A DNA stretch of 10,267 bases from Nitrososphaeria archaeon (GCA_021324715.1 JAJPIN010000162.1:1-10267); one strand, 5' to 3'. Shown: positions 1 to 7,154, counted from the stretch's first letter. Translations and numbers: made by a program. Notes: generated by a model not told the origin, from the sequence alone.

Positions 1-17
1 AGCCGAAATTTAGATAT

Positions 18-731
18 TCAGAACGTACCATAGGTAGGAATAGCAGCTCCATTTATCACCTTAGATGCCGAAGAACAGAGAAATAATATTACATTGGCCA
101 GATCTTCCTTTGATAACCACTTTTTAAAGTCCGCATCCGGCATCGCCCTTCTGTTTGCTTCAGTGTCAATTATGGTGGGCAAGATGCAATTTACATTAAT
201 ATTATCTCCTTTGAGCTCCTGTGATGTGGCTTCTACAAATCTTATCAATCCTGCCTTCGATGCGGCATATGCGGAATCATAGCCTTCCGATTTTAATCCA
301 GTTCTTGATGATATATGGACAATATTTCCTCCTTTCCCAGATTTCATAATGGGTATCACATACTTGCTTATCAAAAACGCAGATTTTAGGTTGAGATCCA
401 TCATAGTCGTCCAATCAATTTCGCCCAATTCCATCGTTGGTATTCCTCCCAGATAGCCTCCTACCAAGTTTACCAGGATGTCTATCGTACCAAATTTTTG
501 AACCAGTATGGGTATAGTTTTGAGTATCTGTTCTTCTTTTGTGATATCTAATTTGATAAGTTCAACTTTATGATTGGCTGTTTTCAGTCTCTTCGCTCCT
601 TCGTCATTAACAAAAGATGAAATAGTTATTGCACCAGAATCTATAAATTTTTTTACCAATGTACTTCCAAGTGCTCCTGTTCCTCCTGTTATTAACACAA
701 CTTTATTTGAAAAATTGTATTCTACATCCAA
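18..731 (-). CDS. Short-chain dehydrogenase/reductase (classical SDR, 237 aa)
   Basis: Predicted soluble NAD(P)(H)-dependent oxidoreductase with a Rossmann fold; the substrate cannot be read from the sequence. The glycine-rich cofactor motif TGGTGALG is at residues 15-22, an acidic LD at 61-62 follows the third strand, and NLVGG at 88-92 takes the place of the usual NNAG. The catalytic residues are visible: Ser142 in HISSRTG, then Tyr155 and Lys159 in YAASK. No acidic residue is obvious at the end of strand 2 (ITISSF), so NADP preference is possible but unproven. The length is normal for a single-domain SDR. The start is TTG (729-731), forced because an in-frame TAA lies three codons upstream and no ATG precedes the cofactor motif. 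No Shine-Dalgarno is visible. Class confidence is high; the specific reaction is unknown. Confidence 0.93.
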   Translation of the reverse strand: MDVEYNFSNKVVLITGGTGALGSTLVKKFIDSGAITISSFVNDEGAKRLKTANHKVELIKLDITKEEQILKTIPILVQKFGTIDILVNLVGGYLGGIPTMELGEIDWTTMMDLNLKSAFLISKYVIPIMKSGKGGNIVHISSRTGLKSEGYDSAYAASKAGLIRFVEATSQELKGDNINVNCILPTIIDTEANRRAMPDADFKKWLSKEDLANVILFLCSSASKVINGAAIPTYGTF

Positions 732-1103
732 TGATTTTTAAATTGTCAATAGACGTATTAGTGTATATCGGATTGCGTTATAGCTCTTACAAGCTATTTC
801 ATTCTTCACAAAATAAATAATGATAGACAGAAGGAATCAAATTCCAAAGGATGTTAGGCTACCAACTATGTAAATGTAGTCAAATCATGATTCTATTATT
901 TGAAATCCCGATGCACATGAAATTGGTAAATCACCAAATCTTTCGCAGTTGACAGACAAATGGGCTAATTTAGAAACAACTAAAATTCTTTGGACAAACG
1001 AACTATATTTTTAGAATACTTGGAAATTCGCATTTCAATCTATTTATTTCATACAAGTCCAACTTGACGTCAACTTTAGCCCAGTATAGCGTTAAAAAGT
1101 AAT

Positions 1104-1126
1104 ATGGACTGGATGGGATTTGAACC
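1104..1126 (-). repeat. Copy of the 3' end of tRNA-Ala (candidate attachment site)
   Basis: These 23 bases are identical to 7423-7445, the 3' acceptor strand, discriminator and T-loop portion of the tRNA-Ala(CGC) gene, in the same orientation. Identity stops abruptly at 1127 and at 1103. The bases beyond do not form the partner strand of the T-stem, so this is a fragment and not a second tRNA. A direct repeat of a tRNA 3' end is the usual scar of tyrosine-recombinase integration in archaea; that this applies here is inference. Confidence 0.8.
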
Positions 1127-1144
1127 TTTCTTATAGAAGGGTTC
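1122..1144. repeat. Hairpin beside the tRNA fragment
   Basis: GAACCTTTCT at 1122-1131 pairs with AGAAGGGTTC at 1135-1144 around a TAT loop, giving a 10-bp stem with one G-T pair. Its left arm shares GAACC with the tRNA copy, so it straddles the edge of the repeat. It could be an arm of a recombination site or a transcription stop structure; the sequence does not decide. Confidence 0.5.
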
Positions 1145-1295
1145 TATCAAAATATACCACGCGGGGACAGTGCTAAAAGGGGTATTTTACTATAAGAAAT
1201 AATGAAATAAGCTGAACTGACAATATTGAATAAGTGAAAAGATGTGGTAATCGAGGCACACCCCCGTTTGGTAACACGAATTAATTAAGGGAACT

Positions 1296-1352
1296 GTCTA
1301 TTGATAGACCATAGGCAAATTACTTATCAAATAATAAGTTATCTCGCGATAA
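1296..1352. promoter_or_regulatory. Three inverted repeats upstream of the 8-TM sensor gene
   Basis: GTCTAT-TG-ATAGAC lies at 1296-1309, ACTTAT-CAAATA-ATAAGT at 1322-1339, and TTATC-TCGC-GATAA at 1339-1352. The TTATC half-site also occurs at 1324-1328, 15 bases before its second copy. They lie 30-130 bases upstream of the sensor reading frame, so operator function is plausible; protein binding is not shown. Confidence 0.4.
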
Positions 1353-1370
1353 GCAAACTAGATAATACAG

Positions 1371-1400
1371 CTAATAAAATTGAATACAGCGGTGTATTCA
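1371..1400 (+). promoter_or_regulatory. AT-rich box with 20-bp palindrome over the proposed start
   Basis: A TATA-like stretch (about 1371-1379) is followed directly by TGAATACAGCGGTGTATTCA at 1381-1400, which is a perfect 8-bp inverted repeat around GCGG. It overlaps the TTG (1380) and GTG (1392) candidate starts. If the true start is ATG at 1428, the palindrome would sit between the TATA box and the transcription start, a typical repressor position. Confidence 0.45.
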
Positions 1401-2768
1401 CCTGTATTTGATGAAATATATTATAGAATGAAAAGTCAGGCCAAGTCTACATTGCTGGCAATAATAATACCATCGTGTATAGCTATTTTGCTTTTTTATA
1501 TTGGTGCATACTTTCATCCTGATTTTTTTTCTCTTTTGAATGGTCTTCCTGGTGTAATTATTCTAAGTTGCTCTGTTATCGTGGTGACGAAATTATTATT
1601 TTATACTAAACTAGAAAGGTCAGAAATTCACAAATTTAGGTCATTAATTTTGGGAATAGTTTTTTTCCTTATAGGAGAAACGCTTTATTTTTATCAGCAA
1701 TATTTTTTACAAATTGATATACCCTATCCTTCTGTAGCAGATGTCCCATACTTGCTAGCAAACTTAATTTTCTCATATTTTCTGATTTCATGTGTATTTT
1801 CATTATTAAATAGAAAAAGCGTCAATCCCCTTCCCATTATTTTGGTTTCACCTGTAGCTATTTTTCCCATATACCTCATATTATCTTCTGCTTACGATTT
1901 GGCAATTAATGAATCGACTGAACTCGAATTTATTGTAAATGCTCTTTACTATATCTTCGATGGTTTAATGCTGATTACTGCTCTGATTATAATCTTAAAT
2001 CTGAAAAAATATGACCCATTTATTTTTCATTGGATATTTATTACACTAGGACTAATTCTTCTAGTAATTGGCGATGTCGGTTATACTTATTTTTCTATAA
2101 TAAGCGAATCACTAATAGAAGAATATGAATGGTTATGGTCCATCATTTATGCAATAGGTTATTTATTCTTAGGAATTGGGATTTACTGGTTTGATCGGAT
2201 AAAGAATACACTCGAAGTTAAAAAGATAAATGTATTTTTGGAAAAGGATGAGATGGACCGCCTGAAAAATTCGTCAAAAAATGAATTAGTTGCTGATAGT
2301 GGAACTGAATTTTCTGACCACATTATAGGCTATGAAAACTTTGTTGATAAACTCGAGGATTATCTCGAATGGTCAAAAGAAATCAAAATTTTATTTTATG
2401 ACAAGTATTGGTTAGGTAACGAAGAGGTGATCCTAATACTCGAAAAGATACAACAAAGGGCAGTTGTTGCTGAAATACAAGTTAATATCCTTCTTCCAAG
2501 TAGTGAAATTATCTTTAAAAGTTTAGTATCGTACATTGAAAACAGGAACATTTTAGTTAGTTTTTTTGATAGGGCCTTCAGTTCAAATTCGCTTGTATTT
2601 ATCTTTGAAGAAAAATATGTCGCGATAATGGACAGAAAACCAGCTTCTGAATTTGTTAATAATGATGCTGCAGTTTACGCACTGATTACGAATAAAGATA
2701 CGACAGTATGGTCACATATAGATACATTTGAAAAAATAAGGGCACTTGAGAAGGCCGTTAATATGTAA
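1380..2768 (+). CDS. 8-TM membrane sensor with soluble C-terminal signalling domain (462 aa)
   Basis: Predicted integral membrane sensor. Eight hydrophobic segments lie at roughly residues 22-43, 55-75, 86-106, 120-141, 151-170, 185-206, 215-238 and 250-271. A GE pair at 99-100 precedes the loop motif PYPSVAD at 115-121, which resembles the 8-TM input domain known from some bacterial GGDEF/EAL proteins. A charged linker (about 272-310) leads to a cytosolic domain at 311-462. Its FIFEEKYVAIMDRK stretch and the following VWSHIDTFEKIRAL resemble the output domain of thaumarchaeal sensor kinases and TrmB-like proteins; no kinase motifs are present. The membrane half is paralogous to that of the 260-aa protein at 4453. 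The start is uncertain: TTG 1380 gives the full frame (in-frame TAG at 1359-1361), GTG 1392 and ATG 1428 are alternatives, and all keep the first TM segment. Confidence 0.8.
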   Translation: MNTAVYSPVFDEIYYRMKSQAKSTLLAIIIPSCIAILLFYIGAYFHPDFFSLLNGLPGVIILSCSVIVVTKLLFYTKLERSEIHKFRSLILGIVFFLIGETLYFYQQYFLQIDIPYPSVADVPYLLANLIFSYFLISCVFSLLNRKSVNPLPIILVSPVAIFPIYLILSSAYDLAINESTELEFIVNALYYIFDGLMLITALIIILNLKKYDPFIFHWIFITLGLILLVIGDVGYTYFSIISESLIEEYEWLWSIIYAIGYLFLGIGIYWFDRIKNTLEVKKINVFLEKDEMDRLKNSSKNELVADSGTEFSDHIIGYENFVDKLEDYLEWSKEIKILFYDKYWLGNEEVILILEKIQQRAVVAEIQVNILLPSSEIIFKSLVSYIENRNILVSFFDRAFSSNSLVFIFEEKYVAIMDRKPASEFVNNDAAVYALITNKDTTVWSHIDTFEKIRALEKAVNM

Positions 2769-2919
2769 AATAGAAACTAAATTTTAACATAGAATGACTG
2801 CATAAGTTAGCCATTTAAGCGTGTGAAGAATAGTCAATAGATTGTCGTGTTCATGTTCGAGCGAATAAAAGAATGTCTCCAGGTTAGGTCATCGTGACTA
2901 AATCGAGTAAAGTTAGCTA
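2769..2919. other. Convergent intergenic gap
   Basis: This is the gap between two convergent genes, with no coding frame. A near-palindrome TTAGGTCATCGTGACTAA lies around 2884-2901; one extra G breaks the symmetry. It may take part in termination, but no strong T-run is present. Confidence 0.4.
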
Positions 2920-3621
2920 CTAGTCATCACTAATTAGTTTTGCTTCTGAGACTGTATAGAGAGGGTATGCCCTTTTCGAGATTGAAATTGTTTTCTTTAC
3001 TTCGTGAAAGTCATAGCCGCTTAGATTCCTTGCGATTCTGTACAAATCTCCGCCGATTATGACCTTATTAGGTTCTACCACTTTGTTTATTCTGGCACAA
3101 ATATTAACTGTAGTACTGAATATATCGGATGTAGTCGAGTCGACCGTTTGGGCAAAACTGACTTCCCCGTAATCTAAGCTTATTCGATAATTAAGCTCTG
3201 GCAGCAATTCAGAAATAAATTTCCTGTTAATACTACGATGGAGGACTGATAATGTGATTGCTGAGTCAAGGCAATTTCTGACAATCTTGATGGGCGAATC
3301 ACCGCGCAAAGCAAAATAGAAAAGCAGACCGTCGCCTGTATTCTTTACAACCTTACCACTATATCCACTTATAATACCGCTTACCCAATTAATAAATAAA
3401 GAATAATACTTGCTCATTTGGCGCGTTGTCAAACCAGCAGTGATTCTAGTCGAGTCTACCATATCAACAAATCCGACGCAACACATGCGCGATTTTTCCG
3501 AAAAGAAGATGTTGTCTTGCTGGCTAGCAGAGTCAGAATTTGTTGCCATGTTGAGACTGGGAGAGTCTTGTGTTTCTATTATTCCCATATTTGAGAATAA
3601 CACCTGATCGTTTAAAAACAT
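2920..3621 (-). CDS. Class III adenylate/guanylate cyclase, single catalytic domain (233 aa)
   Basis: Predicted to make cyclic AMP (or cGMP) from the nucleoside triphosphate. The cyclase homology domain spans about residues 46-225. All expected catalytic residues are visible: metal-binding Asp53 (in FVDMVDST) and Asp97 (in TGDG), and the transition-state pair Asn173 and Arg177 (in VNICAR). The base-selecting positions are Lys93 (VVKNTGDG) and Asp166 (SDIF), the adenine-type Lys/Asp pair, so adenylate cyclase is favoured. Such enzymes work as homodimers. The 45-residue N-terminal extension is polar, with no transmembrane segment or recognised sensor domain, so the enzyme is probably cytosolic. 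The start is ATG at 3619-3621, with a TATA-like box about 33 bases upstream. The gene is divergent from the winged-helix gene at 3769 and lies between two 8-TM sensor genes. A functional link to them is inferred from position only. Confidence 0.93.
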   Translation of the reverse strand: MFLNDQVLFSNMGIIETQDSPSLNMATNSDSASQQDNIFFSEKSRMCCVGFVDMVDSTRITAGLTTRQMSKYYSLFINWVSGIISGYSGKVVKNTGDGLLFYFALRGDSPIKIVRNCLDSAITLSVLHRSINRKFISELLPELNYRISLDYGEVSFAQTVDSTTSDIFSTTVNICARINKVVEPNKVIIGGDLYRIARNLSGYDFHEVKKTISISKRAYPLYTVSEAKLISDD

Positions 3622-3650
3622 TTGACTAAAAAATCCTCTGTTTCATTAAA

Positions 3651-3657
3651 GTATATC
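3651..3657 (-). promoter_or_regulatory. TATA-like box of the cyclase gene
   Basis: GATATAC on the minus strand is centred about 33 bases before the ATG, predicting transcription starting a few bases ahead of the start codon. It lies within the 147-base divergent region shared with the winged-helix gene. Confidence 0.4.
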
Positions 3658-3735
3658 TCAAATAATTCTAAAATTCGAGAAAGTACATAGATTTATGCTA
3701 ATTATCGGCCTTTACTTGAGAATAACCGACTAAGA

Positions 3736-3742
3736 TTAAATA
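3736..3742 (+). promoter_or_regulatory. TATA-like box of the winged-helix gene
   Basis: TTAAATA is centred 30 bases before the ATG at 3769. A transcript would start within a few bases of the start codon, consistent with leaderless or nearly leaderless expression of the regulator and the following membrane gene. Confidence 0.5.
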
Positions 3743-3768
3743 TTGCCCCTGCTCTATACAGGCAATTA

Positions 3769-4428
3769 ATGCCCTCCGCATTAGACCGCTTGCTTGGACA
3801 GTCACTTGAATCTATGATAAGGGAAAAACTGGGTCAAAAAACTTGTGAAAAAATCGAGACTAGATTGCACCAGCGATACAGCATGGACTTGGCAGCCTCC
3901 ATAGATGACTTTCATGCATTAGATGCTACACTTAGAGAATTTTTCGCTTCTGGAGCCGATGCCATTGAAGAAGATTTTGCTAATCGCTTGATTTCCATTA
4001 ATACACCTGCGAAAGGAAGGCGCTGGTTATCAATAGCGAATGAAGAGCTGGCGGAGCTTATTGTTGCAACTTACGGCGACAGAGACAAGAGAATCATCCT
4101 AGAGGTAGCCTTCAACAAGCCTTCAGTCATACTCGATATCCTAGAAACAGCTCGAATACCAAAATCATCTGGATATAGATTAATTAATCAGTTAGTCGAA
4201 ATGGGTTTTCTTACGGAACAGGGGTACGCAGAATCGTCTGATGGTAAAAAAGTGAACAAGTACACAGCGCTTTTCGAAAAAGTGAATATTGAGATAGATA
4301 CAAATGGATTGATTTTTAACGCTGATACTCCATTACCTTCAATTCCAACAGTTGAAGTGTTGCTGAAAGAAAATATTCTTAATGAGAGTCAAATTATTCG
4401 TGTACTTTTAAGGGGAAAAAAGTTATGA
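3769..4428 (+). CDS. Winged-helix transcriptional regulator with helical N-terminal domain (219 aa)
   Basis: Predicted DNA-binding regulator. Residues 1-80 form a charged helical domain (ALDRLLGQSLESMIREKLGQ, then DFHALDATLREFF at 47-59), a type I associate with thaumarchaeal regulators. Residues about 105-172 form an ArsR/MarR-like winged helix: RIILEVAFNKPSVILDILE, then the recognition-helix region IPKSSGYRLINQLVEMGFL, then a wing ending KYTALFEKV. The C-terminal 45 residues (IDTNGLIFNADTP onward) are not recognised. No metal-binding cysteine cluster is seen, so the effector is unknown. The gene ends 24 bases before the 260-aa membrane protein on the same strand and is probably cotranscribed with it; a sensor-regulator partnership is plausible. 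The ATG start is supported by the upstream TATA-like box. Confidence 0.85.
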   Translation: MPSALDRLLGQSLESMIREKLGQKTCEKIETRLHQRYSMDLAASIDDFHALDATLREFFASGADAIEEDFANRLISINTPAKGRRWLSIANEELAELIVATYGDRDKRIILEVAFNKPSVILDILETARIPKSSGYRLINQLVEMGFLTEQGYAESSDGKKVNKYTALFEKVNIEIDTNGLIFNADTPLPSIPTVEVLLKENILNESQIIRVLLRGKKL

Positions 4429-4452
4429 CCTATGAATGCCATACTATAGTAG

Positions 4453-5235
4453 ATGTCTGTTAGCACGGACGAGAATACTATCGAACCCAAAAGTCGGCTC
4501 AATTACAAAGTTTTATTCCTAATTGCAGGCTTAGCTGTAATCTATCAAACATTCAACTATATACTCCCTGAAAAGGAGGGTGAACTAAGTCCAATCGACT
4601 TTGTGGTCTTAGTAGCCGTCATGGTCTGTGCAATCGCATCATTTCTTGTATCAAAAAGATACGAGCGTTCAGAGGTCTTTGGACAGGCCTATCTTGCTTT
4701 GGGTATTGGATTTACAGCGTATGCTATTGGCGAAATTATTTGGGACTATTATATTGGAGTTTTAAAAATATATCCTTATCCTTCAATTGCAGACGTTTTC
4801 TTTTTTGCACAATATCCATTTATAGTCTTTCATCTGATACGCAACATCAAGTTCTTCAAACGTAAAATTAGTACAATGACAATAATTTGGTTAGCAGCTG
4901 TTCCAGTGGCTCTAGTATTGATATACTCGTACTTTACGTTTATACAGGTTGGTTATGATTTATTTGATTATTATTACGGAGTACCGTTCGTAGCTGCTTC
5001 TGCGACCACACTATCTTTTGCTATTCTGGGCATGCAAGTTTTTAGACAAAGTTTGCTTGCCAGTGTCTGGTCACTTTTAGCCGTTGGGATATTCTTAAAT
5101 ACCTTCGCGGATATCAATTATTACCATCTTGAAATATTTGGACTATACACGAGAACACATTGGGTAAATGTTCTATGGTTCTTAGCTCCGTTGCTTATCA
5201 CTTATTCTCTTTACAGACACTATAAAATAATCTGA
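4453..5235 (+). CDS. 8-TM membrane protein, sensor-domain-only paralogue (260 aa)
   Basis: Predicted integral membrane protein with eight hydrophobic segments at roughly residues 18-36, 48-68, 78-100, 113-131, 142-163, 176-195, 201-222 and 236-254. It carries the same landmarks as the N-terminal half of the protein at 1380: a GE pair (93-94) followed by PYPSIAD (108-114), and an acidic residue late in segment 7 (Asp220, compare Asp232 there). It ends with a short basic tail (LYRHYKII) just after the last segment, so it has no output domain of its own. If it senses something, it must signal through a partner. The upstream winged-helix gene, 24 bases away, is the obvious candidate. It starts with ATG; no Shine-Dalgarno is visible. 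The family has no firm functional name that I recognise. Confidence 0.82.
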   Translation: MSVSTDENTIEPKSRLNYKVLFLIAGLAVIYQTFNYILPEKEGELSPIDFVVLVAVMVCAIASFLVSKRYERSEVFGQAYLALGIGFTAYAIGEIIWDYYIGVLKIYPYPSIADVFFFAQYPFIVFHLIRNIKFFKRKISTMTIIWLAAVPVALVLIYSYFTFIQVGYDLFDYYYGVPFVAASATTLSFAILGMQVFRQSLLASVWSLLAVGIFLNTFADINYYHLEIFGLYTRTHWVNVLWFLAPLLITYSLYRHYKII

Positions 5236-5341
5236 TAAAGCTCATCATAAATATTATTTAATACTAAAGCTTAAACGTTATTAGAATAAGTATCGTTACC
5301 AGCTAGTGATTCTTAAGCATTTCATGCAAAAGATTGATTAT

Positions 5342-5368
5342 TATTCCTTTGTTTTTCTTTGCTCTGTT
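5342..5368 (+). terminator. T-rich tract after the membrane-protein gene
   Basis: A pyrimidine-rich stretch with several T-runs (CTTTGTTTTTCTTT) lies about 110 bases beyond the stop of the 260-aa gene. Archaeal termination usually needs only a T-rich non-template strand, so this is a candidate stop site between convergent genes. Confidence 0.35.
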
Positions 5369-5438
5369 TAGTAGGTTACATAGTTTCTTTTAATAAAGTC
5401 ATGAGATTTATTGCCCCGCCAGGACATCCAATTGCTCA

Positions 5439-5939
5439 TCACAATATCGCTTCTCCTTTATATTCTCCTCTATCTTTCAGCCGTTCAAGCCTTTTTAGTA
5501 CAAAAGCTGCAGTTTCAGTAACTGCCTCACTTTTGTCTTCTAGCATCATCGTCAGCGTTTCTTTACTTCCATGGTCTCGCAATAAACCCAGAGCTTCAAT
5601 AGCTTCGTGTTTTACAAGGTCGCTCCTATCGTTTAATATGGAGTTGATGAGGTCAGGAATCTTTGCTCTCATGTTATGTAAGCCAATCTGAAACGCAGCT
5701 TCGTGTCTCACGATGCCATTGTCGTCATTATTCAAGACCCAAACCATCAGGTCTGCTATTTCAGTGGAAATAGGGTCATCTTTGCTAACTGCTTCAGTTA
5801 TTTCTCCTGCAAGCCAAATACAATCCCATCGTATAGATTCATCTCTTTCATTTCCATTTTTTAGAACTTGTATAACTTTGTCGAGTCTCTGCCTTGGTGG
5901 CAAGGTCCTCATGTTATATTCATCAAAAACAAATTCCAT
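5439..5939 (-). CDS. HEAT-repeat protein with two His-Glu motifs, half-size deoxyhypusine-hydroxylase-like (166 aa)
   Basis: Alpha-helical HEAT/PBS-lyase-type repeats occupy most of the protein, clearest at residues 74-152. Two successive repeats carry His-Glu pairs: VRHEAAFQIG (His79-Glu80) and VKHEAIEALG (His111-Glu112), 32 residues apart. Eukaryotic deoxyhypusine hydroxylase binds a di-iron centre through four His-Glu pairs, two per half, with similar spacing. This protein therefore resembles one half of that enzyme, and a homodimer could assemble the full site; that is inference. The alternative is a generic HEAT scaffold with chance His residues. A cytosolic location is likely. The ATG directly follows the TAA of the transporter gene (TAAATG), so the two are almost certainly cotranscribed. 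Residues 1-70 are less clearly repetitive. Confidence 0.75.
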   Translation of the reverse strand: MEFVFDEYNMRTLPPRQRLDKVIQVLKNGNERDESIRWDCIWLAGEITEAVSKDDPISTEIADLMVWVLNNDDNGIVRHEAAFQIGLHNMRAKIPDLINSILNDRSDLVKHEAIEALGLLRDHGSKETLTMMLEDKSEAVTETAAFVLKRLERLKDRGEYKGEAIL

Positions 5940-6890
5940 TTAATTTGTAATCACCTCCATGTTCTTATCTTTAATCTTTTCTTCTGTTTTCTCTCTCTTC
6001 TGCTCGGCTTTAGAACTAATGCATATGCCAGCAACACTAATACCACCACCCAGCAACGCTAAAGCTAGGTTACTGGGCAACGTAAGCGCTATTCCAAAAG
6101 GAACCATGGCTAACTGGATTACAACGGTAAGAATTAGAGAGGTTGAAGTTATTATTGAAGTCATTGATGAGCCTATACGTTTCATACTCACATTATAAAG
6201 AGTAAATGCTGCTAGCGCTATGAATGAGAATCCTATCAGGTAAAGCCAGTCGATTACTGATAGATGGGGTGGATAGAATGTGTATTGGATTGCATTAATG
6301 ACAAGACCTGAGATGAGCATAATCCATCCACTTACTTCAGTGGGGTTATACCTGACAATCAGCTTTGCAAACAATGTGATTGCAAGGGCATTGAACGTGG
6401 CAGACAATATGGCCTCCAGGTCTCCTATTTGAAAATGTACCCCATTTCCAGATACATTACTAGCTGCTGATATGGTAAACCCAACAATGGCGACACCTAT
6501 ACCTACTAGCTGAAGCTTTAGCATTCGCTCAGCTAGAAATACAATTGCCAATAAAACAATGAAAACTTCCTCTGCGGGTATGGTAAGCAGCATCGTCTTG
6601 CCAGAGCCTATTCTATCTACACTGTCGAACCACATAAAATCTGCCGCTGTGAATAATGCTCCACCAACAATAAGCATTTTCCAACCGTTACCCTTGAATA
6701 TTGTAAACTTGTTTCTGAATACAAAACCATTAATGATAAGAACCATAGCACCTGCAATGGGCATGCTTCCCGCGGCAATTGCTAAAGTGGGAATAGAGGC
6801 CATTACGTAAAGCAGCTCGACTAATACTGCTTCAATTGAAAAAGCTGCTGTGCTGATTAATGTTACCCAGTTATTTGTTATTCGGCTCAC
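5940..6890 (-). CDS. EamA/DMT-superfamily transporter (316 aa)
   Basis: Predicted cytoplasmic-membrane carrier of the drug/metabolite transporter superfamily; the substrate is unknown. Two homologous five-helix halves are visible. Residues about 10-143 end in the conserved LAER (119-122) plus a final helix (LVGIGVAIVGFTI). Residues about 155-292 end in LALALLGGGISVAGICIS. The length of 316 aa fits a ten-TM member. The C-terminal tail (294-316) is strongly charged (KAEQKREKTEEKIKDKN) and probably cytosolic. The start is GTG at 6888-6890, forced by an in-frame TGA two codons upstream. It is the first gene of a two-gene unit with the HEAT protein, with no gap between them. A TATA-like box lies about 95 bases upstream. 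Confidence 0.9.
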   Translation of the reverse strand: MSRITNNWVTLISTAAFSIEAVLVELLYVMASIPTLAIAAGSMPIAGAMVLIINGFVFRNKFTIFKGNGWKMLIVGGALFTAADFMWFDSVDRIGSGKTMLLTIPAEEVFIVLLAIVFLAERMLKLQLVGIGVAIVGFTISAASNVSGNGVHFQIGDLEAILSATFNALAITLFAKLIVRYNPTEVSGWIMLISGLVINAIQYTFYPPHLSVIDWLYLIGFSFIALAAFTLYNVSMKRIGSSMTSIITSTSLILTVVIQLAMVPFGIALTLPSNLALALLGGGISVAGICISSKAEQKREKTEEKIKDKNMEVITN

Positions 6891-7154
6891 AAGTCAGGCT
6901 TGGTGAAAGGAGTAGATTAAGGTTTGGTAAGATGTTTACTTTACTAATAACAAGAAATTGGCATTTTTAATACTAGAATTTTTTTTATAAAGTGAATTGC
7001 TGAACAAAGGCGTAGTGTCACATGAGACAGAATAAGATATCGGTAACGACATGGTCAGATTTTCTTAGATAACCCTGCACTTTGGAAATAAAGCTGCCAT
7101 TGTCTTTCCTGAGTCAAGTAAATATACACTGGTGGCTATAGGAAGGTAACTCTC
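6891..7154. promoter_or_regulatory. Intergenic region with two-way TATA-like box near 6984-6990
   Basis: TTTATAA within a T-run at about 6981-6990 reads as a TATA box on both strands. On the minus strand it would start a transcript near 6960 with a leader of about 70 bases for the transporter gene. On the plus strand it would start one near 7014. I see no gene longer than 16 codons between 7014 and 7154. Confidence 0.35.
7119..7126 (+). promoter_or_regulatory. TATA-like box of the 50-aa gene
   Basis: TAAATATA is centred about 32 bases before the ATG at 7155. A purine-rich AGGAAGG lies 8 bases before the ATG, but it would be at the very edge of the transcript, so its role is unclear. Confidence 0.4.

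Larger units (their letters stand above)
732..1379. other. 648-base intergenic region with tRNA fragment and inverted repeats
   Basis: I see no convincing coding frame on either strand. The region holds the 23-bp tRNA-Ala 3' fragment at 1104-1126, a hairpin at 1122-1144, and inverted repeats at 1296-1309, 1322-1339 and 1339-1352. A 10-bp perfect palindrome TTGACGTCAA lies at 1064-1073. On the minus strand a weak TATA-like stretch near 764-772 could serve the dehydrogenase gene. The rest (about 780-1060) shows nothing I can assign. Confidence 0.6.

Noticed and set aside
1064..1073. TTGACGTCAA, similar to the eukaryotic cAMP response element
   Set aside because: A 10-bp palindrome can occur by chance, the element belongs to eukaryotic transcription factors, and no matching regulator is present.
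1104..1170. A second, possibly intron-containing tRNA gene
   Set aside because: Only the 3' 23 bases match; the 5' half of the T-stem does not pair and no acceptor 5' strand (GGGCTGG or similar) is present nearby.
5359..5691. Plus-strand 110-codon frame
   Set aside because: It lies mostly antisense to the HEAT-repeat gene, is rich in Ser and Leu from reverse-strand codons, and shows no domain.
7022..7072. 16-codon frame starting at an ATG after the two-way TATA box
   Set aside because: Too short to support as a gene without conservation or peptide data.
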